Source of the DNA: a virus
Direction: 5' to 3' (one strand)
Virus record (IMG/VR): IMGVR_UViG_3300027365_000032
Coordinates: 1-36,903 of that record
DNA length: 36,903 nt
The notes under the pieces are model-generated. The model made no database searches. It was given only the letters and a program-made list of their open reading frames with translations, and was not told where the DNA came from. Made by a program: the position numbers and the translations under genes. Position 1 is the first letter of the stretch, and the number at the start of each line of letters is the position of its first letter. Positions 8,666 through 16,902 of the stretch are shown piece by piece.

Positions 8666-11599
8666 CTACGTCCGGCTGTCTCCTTGCGCGGAGGCAATGG
8701 CGGCTCCCGCCACCTCCGCTGCACTCACTGACTGAGCCCCGCGGCTCACATTCCCAAGATCTGGGTGGTTCATGTTGAACACCCACGTCCAGACCTGTGC
8801 CGTCTTCCACTGGGTACCGCGCCCCAACACCATCCGGGTCTCGTCCTTCAGGATGCCCCGCTTGCGCAGCGCCGTCTTCAGGCGGTTCACGTCGATCTGG
8901 TGGTCGGCACAATACTGGCGGAAGTACGCCCGGTCCACATAGGCCACGCCGTGCCACGCCTCGTAACGAATCCGCAGCTCGTTCCTCGGCTCCTGCGTGG
9001 CGTAGGCCAGCTTGCCCTCCACCGGCTCGACGTTGAACGTCAGCATCTTGTCGAGGTTGGAGTTCAGGAAGTCACCGAGGATGGTCACCGGCGTCCGGGT
9101 GTTGTCGGTCACCGCGTCGCGCATGTTGCGGATCGCATCCACGCTGAAGTTGGCCAGCCGATCAATGTCCATGTCGGTAATACCGATATGGTTGGTGATC
9201 TCCAGCGCCGTCAGTATGCAGGCGGGGCCGGCTGCCCAGAACCGCTCGCCGCTGGACACGTTGGCTACGTCCTCGAAGTGTCGGGTCCATTCCTTGATCC
9301 GCTGGCGGACCCGGGGGATGTCACGCATCACCTCGTGGATGAACACCTCGCCGGCCAGACCGAAGTGGTCGTTCAGCAGGTCCAGTGTCTCGTCCGCTTC
9401 CGCCTTGGGGATCTGGCGCCCCGGCACGTAATACTCGAAGATCCTCACCGCCTCGGCCGACGCGTCGGCCTTGGCCAGCGACAGGCGGCTGTGCAGGCTG
9501 GCGTTCGAGGTGGTCAGCATCATCGTCTGCCACGAGCCGTGGTTCTCTTTGGCGCTACCGTCTTGGTTCAGACGCTGGCGACCCTGCCCCTTGCTTACGG
9601 CGTAGCACAGATCCGACAGGCTCTGCTCGTCGAGGTTGGTGATCTCGTCATAACACACTGGCAGGTTCTTCAGTACGCCGATCTTGTTGTAGAAGGCCCG
9701 CACCGTGTCGTGCTCGATGTCCGCCCAGCCATGGGACTTGTGCCCCCAGATGGAGTTGGCAACGTGCATGACGCTGGACTTACCGCAGCCCTTCTCACCA
9801 ACCATGGAGATAATCATTCCGTTATAGTTGGTGAAGCGGAACAGCGGCGCAGCGAAGCCGGCACCGATCCCGAACTGGAAGGGCTCCAGACCCGGGCGCT
9901 CGTACATGGCCACCACTTTACGCCACTCATTGATGTCGCCCTTCGGCGTCACCCAGTCCAGCGCGTTGGCGATGTTCTTGTGGACGTTGACTGGCAGGGT
10001 CTTGCCCTTCTCCAGTACCCGGTCGCCCAGCACGAACTTGCCATTGTCCCGCCATCCCAGCTGGGCATACACCGTACTGGCAGCGGATGTCTTCTGCAGC
10101 TCTCGAATGTATCCAAGCATGTATTGCACCAACAGATCTACCTTTCCAAGATCAGGCAGAACTCCTATGTCGCCCAGTGTGATCGACAGTTTCCGCCGGT
10201 CGTACAGCTGGCCCAGTGGCAGAGGGAACATGTCCCACCCGTCCTTCGGCAGCCAGCGACGCACCTCCACCACGTAGCGGGACTCCCGCTCGTCGTAGAC
10301 GATGGCCTGCGGATACACGTCGTGTTCGTAAATGACCTCCTCCATCTCGACGCCCTCATCGCCCACGATACGCATGGCGATCTTGGCGCTCTCGCCGTCT
10401 GGGGAGACCACGCGTTTGAACGGGAACGGGGGGTCCGGCAGGGTCATACCCTCAGTGTCCGGGTTGTCCAGCTGGTGGACGACCTTCGGCGGTTCGGCCT
10501 TGGTCATCTCTTGGCCCAGCTGCAGGGGTGTGCTGATCTTCCCGGCAAACGGACAGCCGGCGCACCCGCCCGGGTTGTGGTCCTCGAACGTGGTACACAA
10601 CGTCGGGCCCACACCTTGTTCAATGTGCTGCTGGATTTTCTTGTCTGTCTCTGAGGCGGAGTACCCACTGTACCCACGGCTCATCATGTGGACAGCCTTC
10701 TCACCTTTCTTGGCGTGGCGCAGGCAGCCGATCATGTCGTACCACTGCGGCTCCTCCACCTGCCCGGGGTTACCAGCCTGCCACGTCAGCTGCTTACACC
10801 GACGCACCGTCTCGCGGGGATCGGCCTGCGTGTACTGTTGAGTCAGGCCACCACTGGCGTCCTTGTTAATCTCCTCACCGGCGCCCTTCAGGTGCGAGGG
10901 CATGTCACCCAACTTCAGCTCCTGTACTTCGGCCTTCACTGGCTTGGCTGCTGGCAGTTCAATGGACGCCAGCGCCGCCATGAAATGGGTGGACGAGACA
11001 GGGTTGCGGCGCACCACCAAACGAACTGGGATCGGCTCACCATACTTGTGGTTAAACGTACCCGGGACGCGCAGGACGCTGGCACAGTCAGAAGTACGAG
11101 ACGGGTCCGCCTTCAGACCCCACACCTTGGTAGCCTGCTTCAGCTTGGCGGCGTAATGCAGCCACTGCTCTTTGTCTACGGACTTTTCGAGCGGCCAGTA
11201 GACGTGTAGGCCACCGCCGCTGTCCACGATGCACGGATCTGGTAGGCCGTGCGCCGTGATAAATTTCTTCAGCTCTGTCGCTGCTGTCCTTTGGTCAGGG
11301 TAGTGCTTCGGGTCGTCCTTAACGTCTATGTCGAGCCAGAACGCACCAAGGCGGACGATGTTGTCAGCCTTCCGAATACGTTTCTTGCGTACCTCGTTGA
11401 TAGAACCAAGAGCGAAGTAACAGTCCAGCCTGTCGCTGCGCGACTGCGCGTTCTCAAGCAGATTCTCAACGGTGTCACAGGTTACGTGTCGGAAGTAGTG
11501 GATGACCTCGCCTTCATCGTTCGTAAACTGCGCTGGAACTGCCAGAAGGTAGGGGCCTTCTTCCGGCAGTATGGCAGCCAATAGTTGTAGTTCAGTCAC
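8666..11599 (-). CDS. Bifunctional primase-helicase (AEP-like primase plus DUF927-type helicase), 977 aa
   Basis: GTG start with AAGGAGAT upstream. Residues 1-210 look like an archaeo-eukaryotic-type primase: a D-x-D pair at 90-92 (LDIDVKD), an S-G-G-G-L-H-V-Y-W core at 127-135 and LRVPGTFNHK at 176-185. Cys335, Cys346 and Cys349 form a possible zinc knuckle (with Cys268 or Cys292). Residues about 560-760 are a P-loop helicase of the DUF927 kind: Walker A GEKGCGKSS at 601-609, Walker B CYDE at 649-652 and a sensor TTSN at 696-699. It would synthesise primers and unwind DNA at the phage fork. The C-terminus (780-950) may be a winged helix. It is the last gene of the leftward replication operon. 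Confidence 0.85.
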   Translation of the reverse strand: MTELQLLAAILPEEGPYLLAVPAQFTNDEGEVIHYFRHVTCDTVENLLENAQSRSDRLDCYFALGSINEVRKKRIRKADNIVRLGAFWLDIDVKDDPKHYPDQRTAATELKKFITAHGLPDPCIVDSGGGLHVYWPLEKSVDKEQWLHYAAKLKQATKVWGLKADPSRTSDCASVLRVPGTFNHKYGEPIPVRLVVRRNPVSSTHFMAALASIELPAAKPVKAEVQELKLGDMPSHLKGAGEEINKDASGGLTQQYTQADPRETVRRCKQLTWQAGNPGQVEEPQWYDMIGCLRHAKKGEKAVHMMSRGYSGYSASETDKKIQQHIEQGVGPTLCTTFEDHNPGGCAGCPFAGKISTPLQLGQEMTKAEPPKVVHQLDNPDTEGMTLPDPPFPFKRVVSPDGESAKIAMRIVGDEGVEMEEVIYEHDVYPQAIVYDERESRYVVEVRRWLPKDGWDMFPLPLGQLYDRRKLSITLGDIGVLPDLGKVDLLVQYMLGYIRELQKTSAASTVYAQLGWRDNGKFVLGDRVLEKGKTLPVNVHKNIANALDWVTPKGDINEWRKVVAMYERPGLEPFQFGIGAGFAAPLFRFTNYNGMIISMVGEKGCGKSSVMHVANSIWGHKSHGWADIEHDTVRAFYNKIGVLKNLPVCYDEITNLDEQSLSDLCYAVSKGQGRQRLNQDGSAKENHGSWQTMMLTTSNASLHSRLSLAKADASAEAVRIFEYYVPGRQIPKAEADETLDLLNDHFGLAGEVFIHEVMRDIPRVRQRIKEWTRHFEDVANVSSGERFWAAGPACILTALEITNHIGITDMDIDRLANFSVDAIRNMRDAVTDNTRTPVTILGDFLNSNLDKMLTFNVEPVEGKLAYATQEPRNELRIRYEAWHGVAYVDRAYFRQYCADHQIDVNRLKTALRKRGILKDETRMVLGRGTQWKTAQVWTWVFNMNHPDLGNVSRGAQSVSAAEVAGAAIASAQGDSRT
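8688..8719. terminator. Long hairpin at the convergent gene junction, possible terminator
   Basis: GCGGAGG (8688-8694) pairs with CCTCCGC (8713-8719), and TGGCGG (8698-8703) pairs with CCGCCA (8707-8712), with a CAA bulge and a CTC loop. It lies inside the last codons of the leftward primase gene, just past the end of the rightward genes, where a terminator for either transcript would be useful. There is no T-tract on either strand, so intrinsic termination is uncertain. Confidence 0.35.
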
Positions 11600-11638
11600 A
11601 GCCGATCTCCTTCACACGTTGTCGGGGGTACCTTCCGA

Positions 11639-11959
11639 TCAGTCCGAAACGTGGTGGCTGCGCAGTTTGTCTCGAAGGAACGCGGCGCGGTCGTTGGGGG
11701 ACAGGCCATACAGGTCGTCGTAGATTCCCAATTCTTCGTTGGCTGCGTTAAGGCGGTCGATCTTCAGTTCTACTGCACGGAGGATATGCTGCGCTGGTTT
11801 GCGCATCTTGCCACCGCGTACGGTGAACCATTCTTTCAGAGAGTTCTGGCTAACGTCCAGTACCTTGGATGCCGCGGCGTAAGACAGCTGGGTCTCAGCC
11901 AGAAAAAGCTCGTACTTGGCTTTGAAATCAATTTGTTCTTGGGTCAGTTCAGTAGTCAT
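11639..11959 (-). CDS. Small helix-turn-helix DNA-binding protein, 106 aa
   Basis: The ATG at 11959 is preferred over 11965 because it is better spaced from GGAGC. Residues 20-55 (LSYAAASKVLDVSQNSLKEW) form a helix-turn-helix of the kind that binds DNA in phage regulators. The rest is charged and helical. It lies between the SSB-like gene and the primase-helicase gene, 47 bases after the former, with a UUCG hairpin in the gap. It may regulate early transcription or assist replication. Family membership beyond HTH is not clear. Confidence 0.65.
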   Translation of the reverse strand: MTTELTQEQIDFKAKYELFLAETQLSYAAASKVLDVSQNSLKEWFTVRGGKMRKPAQHILRAVELKIDRLNAANEELGIYDDLYGLSPNDRAAFLRDKLRSHHVSD

Positions 11960-11981
11960 AACCATGCTCCAAAATATCAGT

Positions 11982-11997
11982 GGCCCCCGAAGGGGCC
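11982..11997 (-). other. Perfect 6-bp hairpin with a TTCG tetraloop between two genes
   Basis: On the minus strand GGCCCC-TTCG-GGGGCC lies 10 bases after the SSB-like gene's stop and before the HTH gene. UUCG loops make very stable RNA hairpins. Only four Ts follow, seven bases downstream, so it is a weak terminator at best. It may protect the 3' end of the SSB message or reduce downstream expression. Confidence 0.55.
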
Positions 11998-12006
11998 GTT
12001 GTTCTG

Positions 12007-13074
12007 TTAGTCGTCCCAACCTTCAAACACGGAGTCAACGGCAGAGCCGCTGTCAGCCACGGTTGCTTCGGCTTGGGTGTGCTGCTTGGCCGGCGGCTCC
12101 TCGGCAGTCTTGGTCTCCTGCTTGGCCGGCTCAGGTTCCGGGTCCGGTGTGGCAGCCGCACCGCCCCAGTCGTCCACTGCCTGCTGCTTGGCCTTCTCAG
12201 CTTCCTCAGCCTTACGCCGTTCCTCCAGTTGCTCCGGGGTCAGCTCTGGCTGCGCCGGCGTTTCTGGTTTGGTTTGCTGTGCTTCGTCTTTACCACCTAC
12301 CTCGGGCGCCGGGCGCAGACCTTCAGGCTCCGGGTCTGTGATCGGGGTGATGGTCGCCACCTTGATGGTCTCCTCAGACTCGAAGCGACTGCTCACCTGC
12401 TCGTATTCCTCGTCAGTCAGGTACCGCTGCGGCTCGAACTGCAGGCGCGGGAAGTCAGCCTCAGTGTCGAAAGACAGGCGGGTCACCACACCATTATAGG
12501 GTACAGCCGGCGATACGTTGTCCAACATGCGCAGGTATTTGGCAAACTCGCCAAGAGACGCACCGGGGATGGACAGCTGGTATGCGTCGCTGGCCACGTT
12601 CGAGGCTGGCACAATGGCCACTCGCTTACGGTCGTCACAGGCTTTGATTTTCTTGCCACTGATCTTGCTGATCGCGGAGCCCCACGCTGCCTTCGGGCAG
12701 TTCTTGCACCAGCGGTTCACTGGGTTCTCGACGTTCGGGCTCGGGTGTACGCCGTTGTCGGACCAGCAGCGCGGCATCTTGTCCTCAGCGTTCGGGTCGT
12801 ACTCGCCCTCGAAGTACATCTTGCTGGCTTCGGGGTTGGCACGCAGGAACACCACGTCGAGGTACGGTTCTTGGAACACTTTGACCTGCTCGCCACCCAC
12901 GATCAGACGGAAGCGGGACGCCTTGATACTGATGCGGTTCGGGGACTCGCCGCCGCCGGCACCCTTGGCGGCCTCTTTGTTCATCGCCTTGGCGTCGACA
13001 CGGTTCACGAACGACGGCAGATTGCCGTTGCCCTGAAGTACCGCCAGTCCTTTCTCTGTTTGGTTATCGCTCAT
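12007..13074 (-). CDS. Putative single-stranded DNA-binding protein, 355 aa
   Basis: The ATG at 13074 follows GAGGTGG with good spacing and is preferred over the GTG at 13083. The first 210 residues are a globular domain with a possible zinc cluster (CW at about 103, then CKNCP about 20 residues later, then C 25 further on). The C-terminal third is a Pro/Glu/Gln-rich linker ending in DSVFEGWDD. An acidic tail with an aromatic residue at the very end is the hallmark of SSB proteins that recruit partners. It sits between helicase and primase genes, as phage SSBs often do. The fold is not one I can name, so the SSB call is functional inference. Confidence 0.6.
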   Translation of the reverse strand: MSDNQTEKGLAVLQGNGNLPSFVNRVDAKAMNKEAAKGAGGGESPNRISIKASRFRLIVGGEQVKVFQEPYLDVVFLRANPEASKMYFEGEYDPNAEDKMPRCWSDNGVHPSPNVENPVNRWCKNCPKAAWGSAISKISGKKIKACDDRKRVAIVPASNVASDAYQLSIPGASLGEFAKYLRMLDNVSPAVPYNGVVTRLSFDTEADFPRLQFEPQRYLTDEEYEQVSSRFESEETIKVATITPITDPEPEGLRPAPEVGGKDEAQQTKPETPAQPELTPEQLEERRKAEEAEKAKQQAVDDWGGAAATPDPEPEPAKQETKTAEEPPAKQHTQAEATVADSGSAVDSVFEGWDD

Positions 13075-13084
13075 TGGTACCACC

Positions 13085-13480
13085 TCAAGAAGATTTGCGA
13101 ATGTTGACGTTGATGACTTCCTCGACCTTCACGCCGGGGGGTGTCGGGTTACCAGACTTCATAAACTCTTTCAGGTTGGTAGAGCTGATCCGTTTCTGTA
13201 ACAGATCCACCTCACCAGTCTCCCTGACGTAATCACAGAAAGCGGTCCAGTCTGGAATAGACGCTCGTGTGGTTTTGGATTGGAATACCGTGGCACCGCC
13301 AGCGGTAAACTTTTCGTGGCCAGTCTCGTGCATGTGTTGGAGAAGCCAGTTCTCACCACGCTCGTACATCTTACGCAGTTTTCTGTCTTCTTCCTCGTAC
13401 TGCTTCTTTAACTGGCTCCGTTGGTCTCGGAGTTCCAGCATACGCTGGATGACTTCTTCTGCTCTCGGTTGCTCGCTCAT
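13085..13480 (-). CDS. Coiled-coil phage protein of unknown function, 131 aa
   Basis: A strong GGGAGGTG precedes the ATG. Residues 8-50 are a charged coiled coil (AEEVIQRMLELRDQRSQLKK). Residues 55-131 hold a small domain ending in PPGVKVEEVINVNIRKSS. This layout is common in small phage proteins coded next to SSB or recombination genes, where some act with exonucleases or ssDNA. It is the first gene after the promoter at 13506-13535, with a leader of about 20 bases, so it and the SSB, HTH and primase genes probably form one transcript. The specific role is unknown. Confidence 0.6.
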   Translation of the reverse strand: MSEQPRAEEVIQRMLELRDQRSQLKKQYEEEDRKLRKMYERGENWLLQHMHETGHEKFTAGGATVFQSKTTRASIPDWTAFCDYVRETGEVDLLQKRISSTNLKEFMKSGNPTPPGVKVEEVINVNIRKSS

Positions 13481-13505
13481 GCTACACCTCCCTTGGTGAG
13501 TTTAT

Positions 13506-13535
13506 ATAGTACAACTAAGGCTAGGGTTGTGTCAA
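13506..13535 (-). promoter_or_regulatory. Sigma70-like promoter for the SSB/primase operon
   Basis: Minus strand TTGACA (13530-13535), 18-base spacer, TACTAT (13506-13511). Transcription would start near 13499, just before the Shine-Dalgarno of the 131-aa gene. The TGA stop of the helicase gene (13532-13534) lies inside the -35 box. Confidence 0.65.
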
Positions 13536-16039
13536 GTCGACTCGCCTCGGGCCTCTTTGTACAGTTCGAGTACGCTGTTCTGCATCTGGGCCTTGTTCTC
13601 AAGGGCCTCGTACACCTTCCGCTCGATCCACGTCGAGCAGATCATGGCCACGGTCATGTGGTTTTTTTGTCCCGGACGGTTCATCCTGTTGTTGGCCTGC
13701 TCAAAAATCTCCAACGAGAAGATTGGCCCGTACCAGATGGTCGTGTCTGCTTTGGTTAACGTCAGCCCGTGCGCCGTGGTCTGCGGGTGGGCCACCAGAA
13801 TGTGGGGCTCCGCCTCATGTTGGAAATCGTGGAACACCTGCTTGCGCTTGGTAACGCTGGTGTCACCTTCCACCACAGCCACCTTGTGCCCTGTGTTCTT
13901 CTCCAGATACGTGGCCACGCGATGCAGTGCCGCTGTAAATGGGACGAACACGATTACCTTATTGCTCGCCTGCTCGACGATCTCAGCACACAGCTTCAGC
14001 CGGTGCGATGAATCCACCGTGGTGGGTATGCCGTTGTTGTCGTACACCTCACCACAGCACACTTGCAGTAACTTGTTCAGGCGTACACCGGCGTTGGCGG
14101 CGGTGATCTTGTTGCCGGCCACGTCCATGACCAGCTCTTTGTGCATCTCTTTGAAGGCTTCCTTCTGTGCCTTGGTCTGCTCGCACTCGTACCGCTGGAA
14201 CGTCACCGGCGGCAGGTCGATACAGTCTTCCTTCCGGTACCGGACCCCGGGCTGCAGGATGTCGTAAGCTGTTTGGTATGCGTCAGGTTTGGGTATCCAG
14301 CGATACGTTGTCACCTGTGTCATCACCTGCGACTTGAACGCCGAGAAGTACTTGGGCACCTTCGGGTTCTTCAGCATCCGACCCAAGGCCCATGCGTCCG
14401 TGGGCTGCGTGGGGCACGGCGTACCGGTCAGTAACCACAGCCAGTAGGTCTCTTTGGTCAGGCGGTTAAGGCACTTGCTCCGGTTGGACTGAGCGTTACG
14501 GAACGACGCCACCTCGTCTACCACCCACAAGTCAAAACCCTTCTCTGCCAGTTCCTTCTCAATGGTCTTGATGCCGTCGTGGTTGATGATGTAGAACGGC
14601 ACGTCTTCGTTCAGTAGGCGCAGGCGCTTCTGCTTATCGCCGTGCAGCACCACACACCGACGACTAAACAGAAAGTGGGTGTGCAGCTCGTTCTCCCACA
14701 CTGACATCACCGACTTCGGACACACAATGATGGCCCGGCGGATCTTGCCAATTTCCATAAGGTAGTCCGTGGCCCATAACACACTGAGGGTTTTGCCTGT
14801 GTTGCCGGTGGCAAAGATGCACCCGTTCCGACGGAGGAGCAGAAACGTGCTGGGTACCATGAAGCAATACTTGTACCCGTCTGGGCTGGGCTCACGCCAC
14901 ACGGACTCAGACTTTGTCTTGTCAGCTTTCTGTCCAGTGAGGTATAGCAGCGCGGCCTTGTCCCGGGCGTGGACGCAGTAACACGTCGCCTTCCCTTCTC
15001 GTACATCCGCAGTCACCCGGGCGGTGCGGCCGGTAGCCGAGAAAGCGTATTGAATAAAATCCGCCGACGCCTTGCTGGTCGAGAAGAACTCAACGGCTCC
15101 AGCTTTTCGGGTCGCCCCATCCCAGTGAACACACTCGTCAGCGATCACTTCCAGCTGGGCTTCAGTCGCCTGCCAGAACAGGGTGCCGTACTCTTTCGTT
15201 TCCAGTGGCGGGGCAAATCGGAACACCGTGAACCCAGTGGTTTTACATAGCCGCTGGTCGTACGTTATCCACGCCTCGTCCAGCAGCTGCTTCATGCGCT
15301 CGATCTTTCGGGGCTTTTGCAGTCTTACCGATGCCACCTTTGACGGCGTCAAATGTCCGTCGGCCATGTACGCGACCTGTAACCGCAGAGCCTCGTCCGA
15401 CAGCGGTATACCGCGACCGCCCAATGTATTGAAGGTTGTTATGAACCGCCCTTTCCACCCGTACTTAGCGGCGTGGTGGCGGTGCTCTATTTCGGCGGCG
15501 TTGCGTACCTGCCACTCCCCAGTGCTGGTTACATATAACACACGGTGCTCCGGCGACAGCAGCTGATCTACGCCGCGGCTGGTCTTGAACCGTATCATTT
15601 CGGGGCACGGTTTCTTGACGTACTCCGTAGGCTGAACGTACTCGATATTGCCAGTGTCGGGGTGGTACTGCGCCACCTGCCCGCCGTCGTAGTCGTCCAT
15701 CCTGCGCCACCCGGTAGGGGACAGGTACTCCGTGGTTGCGTCCACGCACCCCATGTCGTTCAGGCAGATGGATCTCGGGTTCAACGTGAGGAACGCGCTG
15801 GTCTCACGCTGGTGGGTGAACGGGTCGAACTTACCCTTCCACTGATACATATAGTTGATGGGGCTGGGGGCGTTGATGCCGATGTTGTTCAGCACTTTCA
15901 CCTCGTCCAGCCCAAAGCGTACCTGTGTCAGCGGTACGCCGTCCTTCTCTACGACCCGGGACTTGGGGATCACCGACGTGACCCTGTCCGGGTTGCGCAG
16001 CTTCAGGACCAGTGAGTTACTCGGTTTGTGTACCAACAT
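13532..16039 (-). CDS. SNF2-type DEAD/DEAH helicase interrupted by an intein, 835 aa
   Basis: The host protein is a superfamily 2 helicase of about 519 residues after splicing. Motif I is split: ...NDMG (94-97) precedes the insert and TGKT (414-417) follows it. Motif II is WVVDEVASF (506-513), motif III LTGTP (537-541) and motif VI NRMNRPGQ (784-791), typical of SNF2/Swi2-like proteins. Such phage helicases remodel DNA in replication or recombination. The ATG at 16039 has a poor Shine-Dalgarno. The insert (98-413) removes the function of the Walker A loop until it is spliced out. The stop is inside the -35 box of the downstream promoter. Neighbours are nucleases and the SSB-like gene. Confidence 0.88.
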   Translation of the reverse strand: MLVHKPSNSLVLKLRNPDRVTSVIPKSRVVEKDGVPLTQVRFGLDEVKVLNNIGINAPSPINYMYQWKGKFDPFTHQRETSAFLTLNPRSICLNDMGCVDATTEYLSPTGWRRMDDYDGGQVAQYHPDTGNIEYVQPTEYVKKPCPEMIRFKTSRGVDQLLSPEHRVLYVTSTGEWQVRNAAEIEHRHHAAKYGWKGRFITTFNTLGGRGIPLSDEALRLQVAYMADGHLTPSKVASVRLQKPRKIERMKQLLDEAWITYDQRLCKTTGFTVFRFAPPLETKEYGTLFWQATEAQLEVIADECVHWDGATRKAGAVEFFSTSKASADFIQYAFSATGRTARVTADVREGKATCYCVHARDKAALLYLTGQKADKTKSESVWREPSPDGYKYCFMVPSTFLLLRRNGCIFATGNTGKTLSVLWATDYLMEIGKIRRAIIVCPKSVMSVWENELHTHFLFSRRCVVLHGDKQKRLRLLNEDVPFYIINHDGIKTIEKELAEKGFDLWVVDEVASFRNAQSNRSKCLNRLTKETYWLWLLTGTPCPTQPTDAWALGRMLKNPKVPKYFSAFKSQVMTQVTTYRWIPKPDAYQTAYDILQPGVRYRKEDCIDLPPVTFQRYECEQTKAQKEAFKEMHKELVMDVAGNKITAANAGVRLNKLLQVCCGEVYDNNGIPTTVDSSHRLKLCAEIVEQASNKVIVFVPFTAALHRVATYLEKNTGHKVAVVEGDTSVTKRKQVFHDFQHEAEPHILVAHPQTTAHGLTLTKADTTIWYGPIFSLEIFEQANNRMNRPGQKNHMTVAMICSTWIERKVYEALENKAQMQNSVLELYKEARGEST
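14801..15748 (-). mobile_element. Intein with a LAGLIDADG-like homing endonuclease in the helicase Walker A loop
   Basis: The insert of 316 residues (98-413) begins with Cys98 (CVDATTEYLSPTGW, the N-terminal splice block). It has a TSRGVDQLLSPEHRVLYV segment fitting splice block B (with the block B His at 165). Near its end is RRNGCIFATGN, closing on Asn413. The next residue is Thr414, usable as the +1 nucleophile. Between them, VAYMADGHLT (222-231) fits a LAGLIDADG/DOD motif, and CVHWDG (303-308) is a second conserved point. The penultimate residue is Gly in place of the usual His, which is tolerated in some inteins. The insertion point is G|T of the GxGKT loop, a favoured intein site in P-loop proteins. 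Confidence 0.85.
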
Positions 16040-16139
16040 AGTCGTTGACCATCCGTGCTATCGGTGGTTTACTGGTGGGGCGAATGCACTCATGCCATGC
16101 TTCGCCTCCATGCTGGGGCAGGGACGCCCCCTCCTACCT
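16040..16139. other. 100-base gap with a small GC hairpin and no convincing gene
   Basis: The gap between the nuclease and helicase genes contains GGGGC (16114-16118) and GCCCC (16125-16129), which can pair on either strand. A 17-codon frame starting MEAKHGMSAF exists on the minus strand but has no well-placed ribosome site, so I do not call it a gene. Confidence 0.3.
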
Positions 16140-16463
16140 TTATTCCCAGAACTCAATGTTCGACGTTTGAATGTGCGGCGCTGCCAGCCATGCGTCCAAC
16201 GTATCCATGTTGTCCTCATTGATAATCAGCGCCGTGCCGCCGGCGTCCCGTATCTCATTGAGACGTACCAGCTGCAGCTTGGTCGGTTTGCCCTTCCCGG
16301 CTTTGGCCTCAACGCCAGCGAAGTACCCGGCGTGGCACAGCAGGATATCTGGTGTGCCATTCTGTGCCATACCCGTCATCACAGGCATGGTGTGGTAGGC
16401 GCCGGCATCCTTGGCCTTCTTCTTGATCTTGTCCTTAACTTTTTTCTCAGGTGTTTGTGCCAT
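16140..16463 (-). CDS. VRR-NUC domain nuclease, 107 aa
   Basis: A single-domain PD-(D/E)XK enzyme of the VRR-NUC family: G-x-P-D at 36-39 (Asp39), V-E-A-K at 51-54 (Glu52, Lys54) and a following K-x-Q motif at 62-64 give the active site. The N-terminal 20 residues are very basic (EKKVKDKIKKKAKDAG) and probably bind DNA. The length is typical for phage VRR-NUC proteins, which cut branched DNA such as Holliday junctions in replication and packaging. It lies just upstream of the SNF2 helicase gene and overlaps the 151-aa gene by 17 bases, so they are co-translated. Confidence 0.85.
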   Translation of the reverse strand: MAQTPEKKVKDKIKKKAKDAGAYHTMPVMTGMAQNGTPDILLCHAGYFAGVEAKAGKGKPTKLQLVRLNEIRDAGGTALIINEDNMDTLDAWLAAPHIQTSNIEFWE

Positions 16464-16902
16464 CGTTCACCTCGATATCAATGTTGCCAAATACAACCTC
16501 GTCGCCGTCGAACAGTGCACCCATGCAGCCGAGGGGGTTGTCCACCCGGACCTCCGGCGATCCTTCGTGCAACCTGATCACCGTCTCACGGACGGACCCG
16601 ACGAGTCCGTCAACAGTGAAACCATCACGGTCTAAGACGAACCTATTATCATTCCTACGATGGAAACTTACTCGTTCGACATGCTCAGTTCGGTCGGTGC
16701 GGATCACCAGCTCGACCGGGGCACCCAGTGCTAATGCAGCTCTGAGCACCTGTAGCCCGGCCTGTTCAGCGTGCTGGGCGGCCAGCTCATTGTGGAGCTG
16801 GTCTACTTCCCGTTGTAGTTCCCGTTGTGCGGGCAGCTTTCTACCTCGCACCACCGCTTGCAAAGCCCGGAAGGCTTCGGTGGAAAGTCGTCTAATTCCC
16901 AT
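16447..16902 (-). CDS. Unknown protein with an N-terminal coiled coil, 151 aa
   Basis: The ATG at 16902 follows a good GGAGG, but the first 100 bases overlap the 3' end of the Cas4-like nuclease gene in another frame. No internal ATG before residue 127 gives an alternative. Residues 15-65 are an Arg/Glu/Gln-rich coiled coil (LQREVDQLHNELAAQHAEQA). The rest is beta rich (VEHVERVSFHRRNDNRFVL, then DGFTVDGLVG). I recognise no family. It sits between two nuclease genes and may assist them. The overlap is unusually long, so the N-terminal part is less certain than the rest. Confidence 0.6.
   Translation of the reverse strand: MGIRRLSTEAFRALQAVVRGRKLPAQRELQREVDQLHNELAAQHAEQAGLQVLRAALALGAPVELVIRTDRTEHVERVSFHRRNDNRFVLDRDGFTVDGLVGSVRETVIRLHEGSPEVRVDNPLGCMGALFDGDEVVFGNIDIEVNDGTNT

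Noticed and set aside
8765-10654. Long plus-strand frame of 629 codons opposite the primase-helicase
   Set aside because: Shadow of the real gene: the minus frame has clear primase and helicase motifs, and the plus frame has none.
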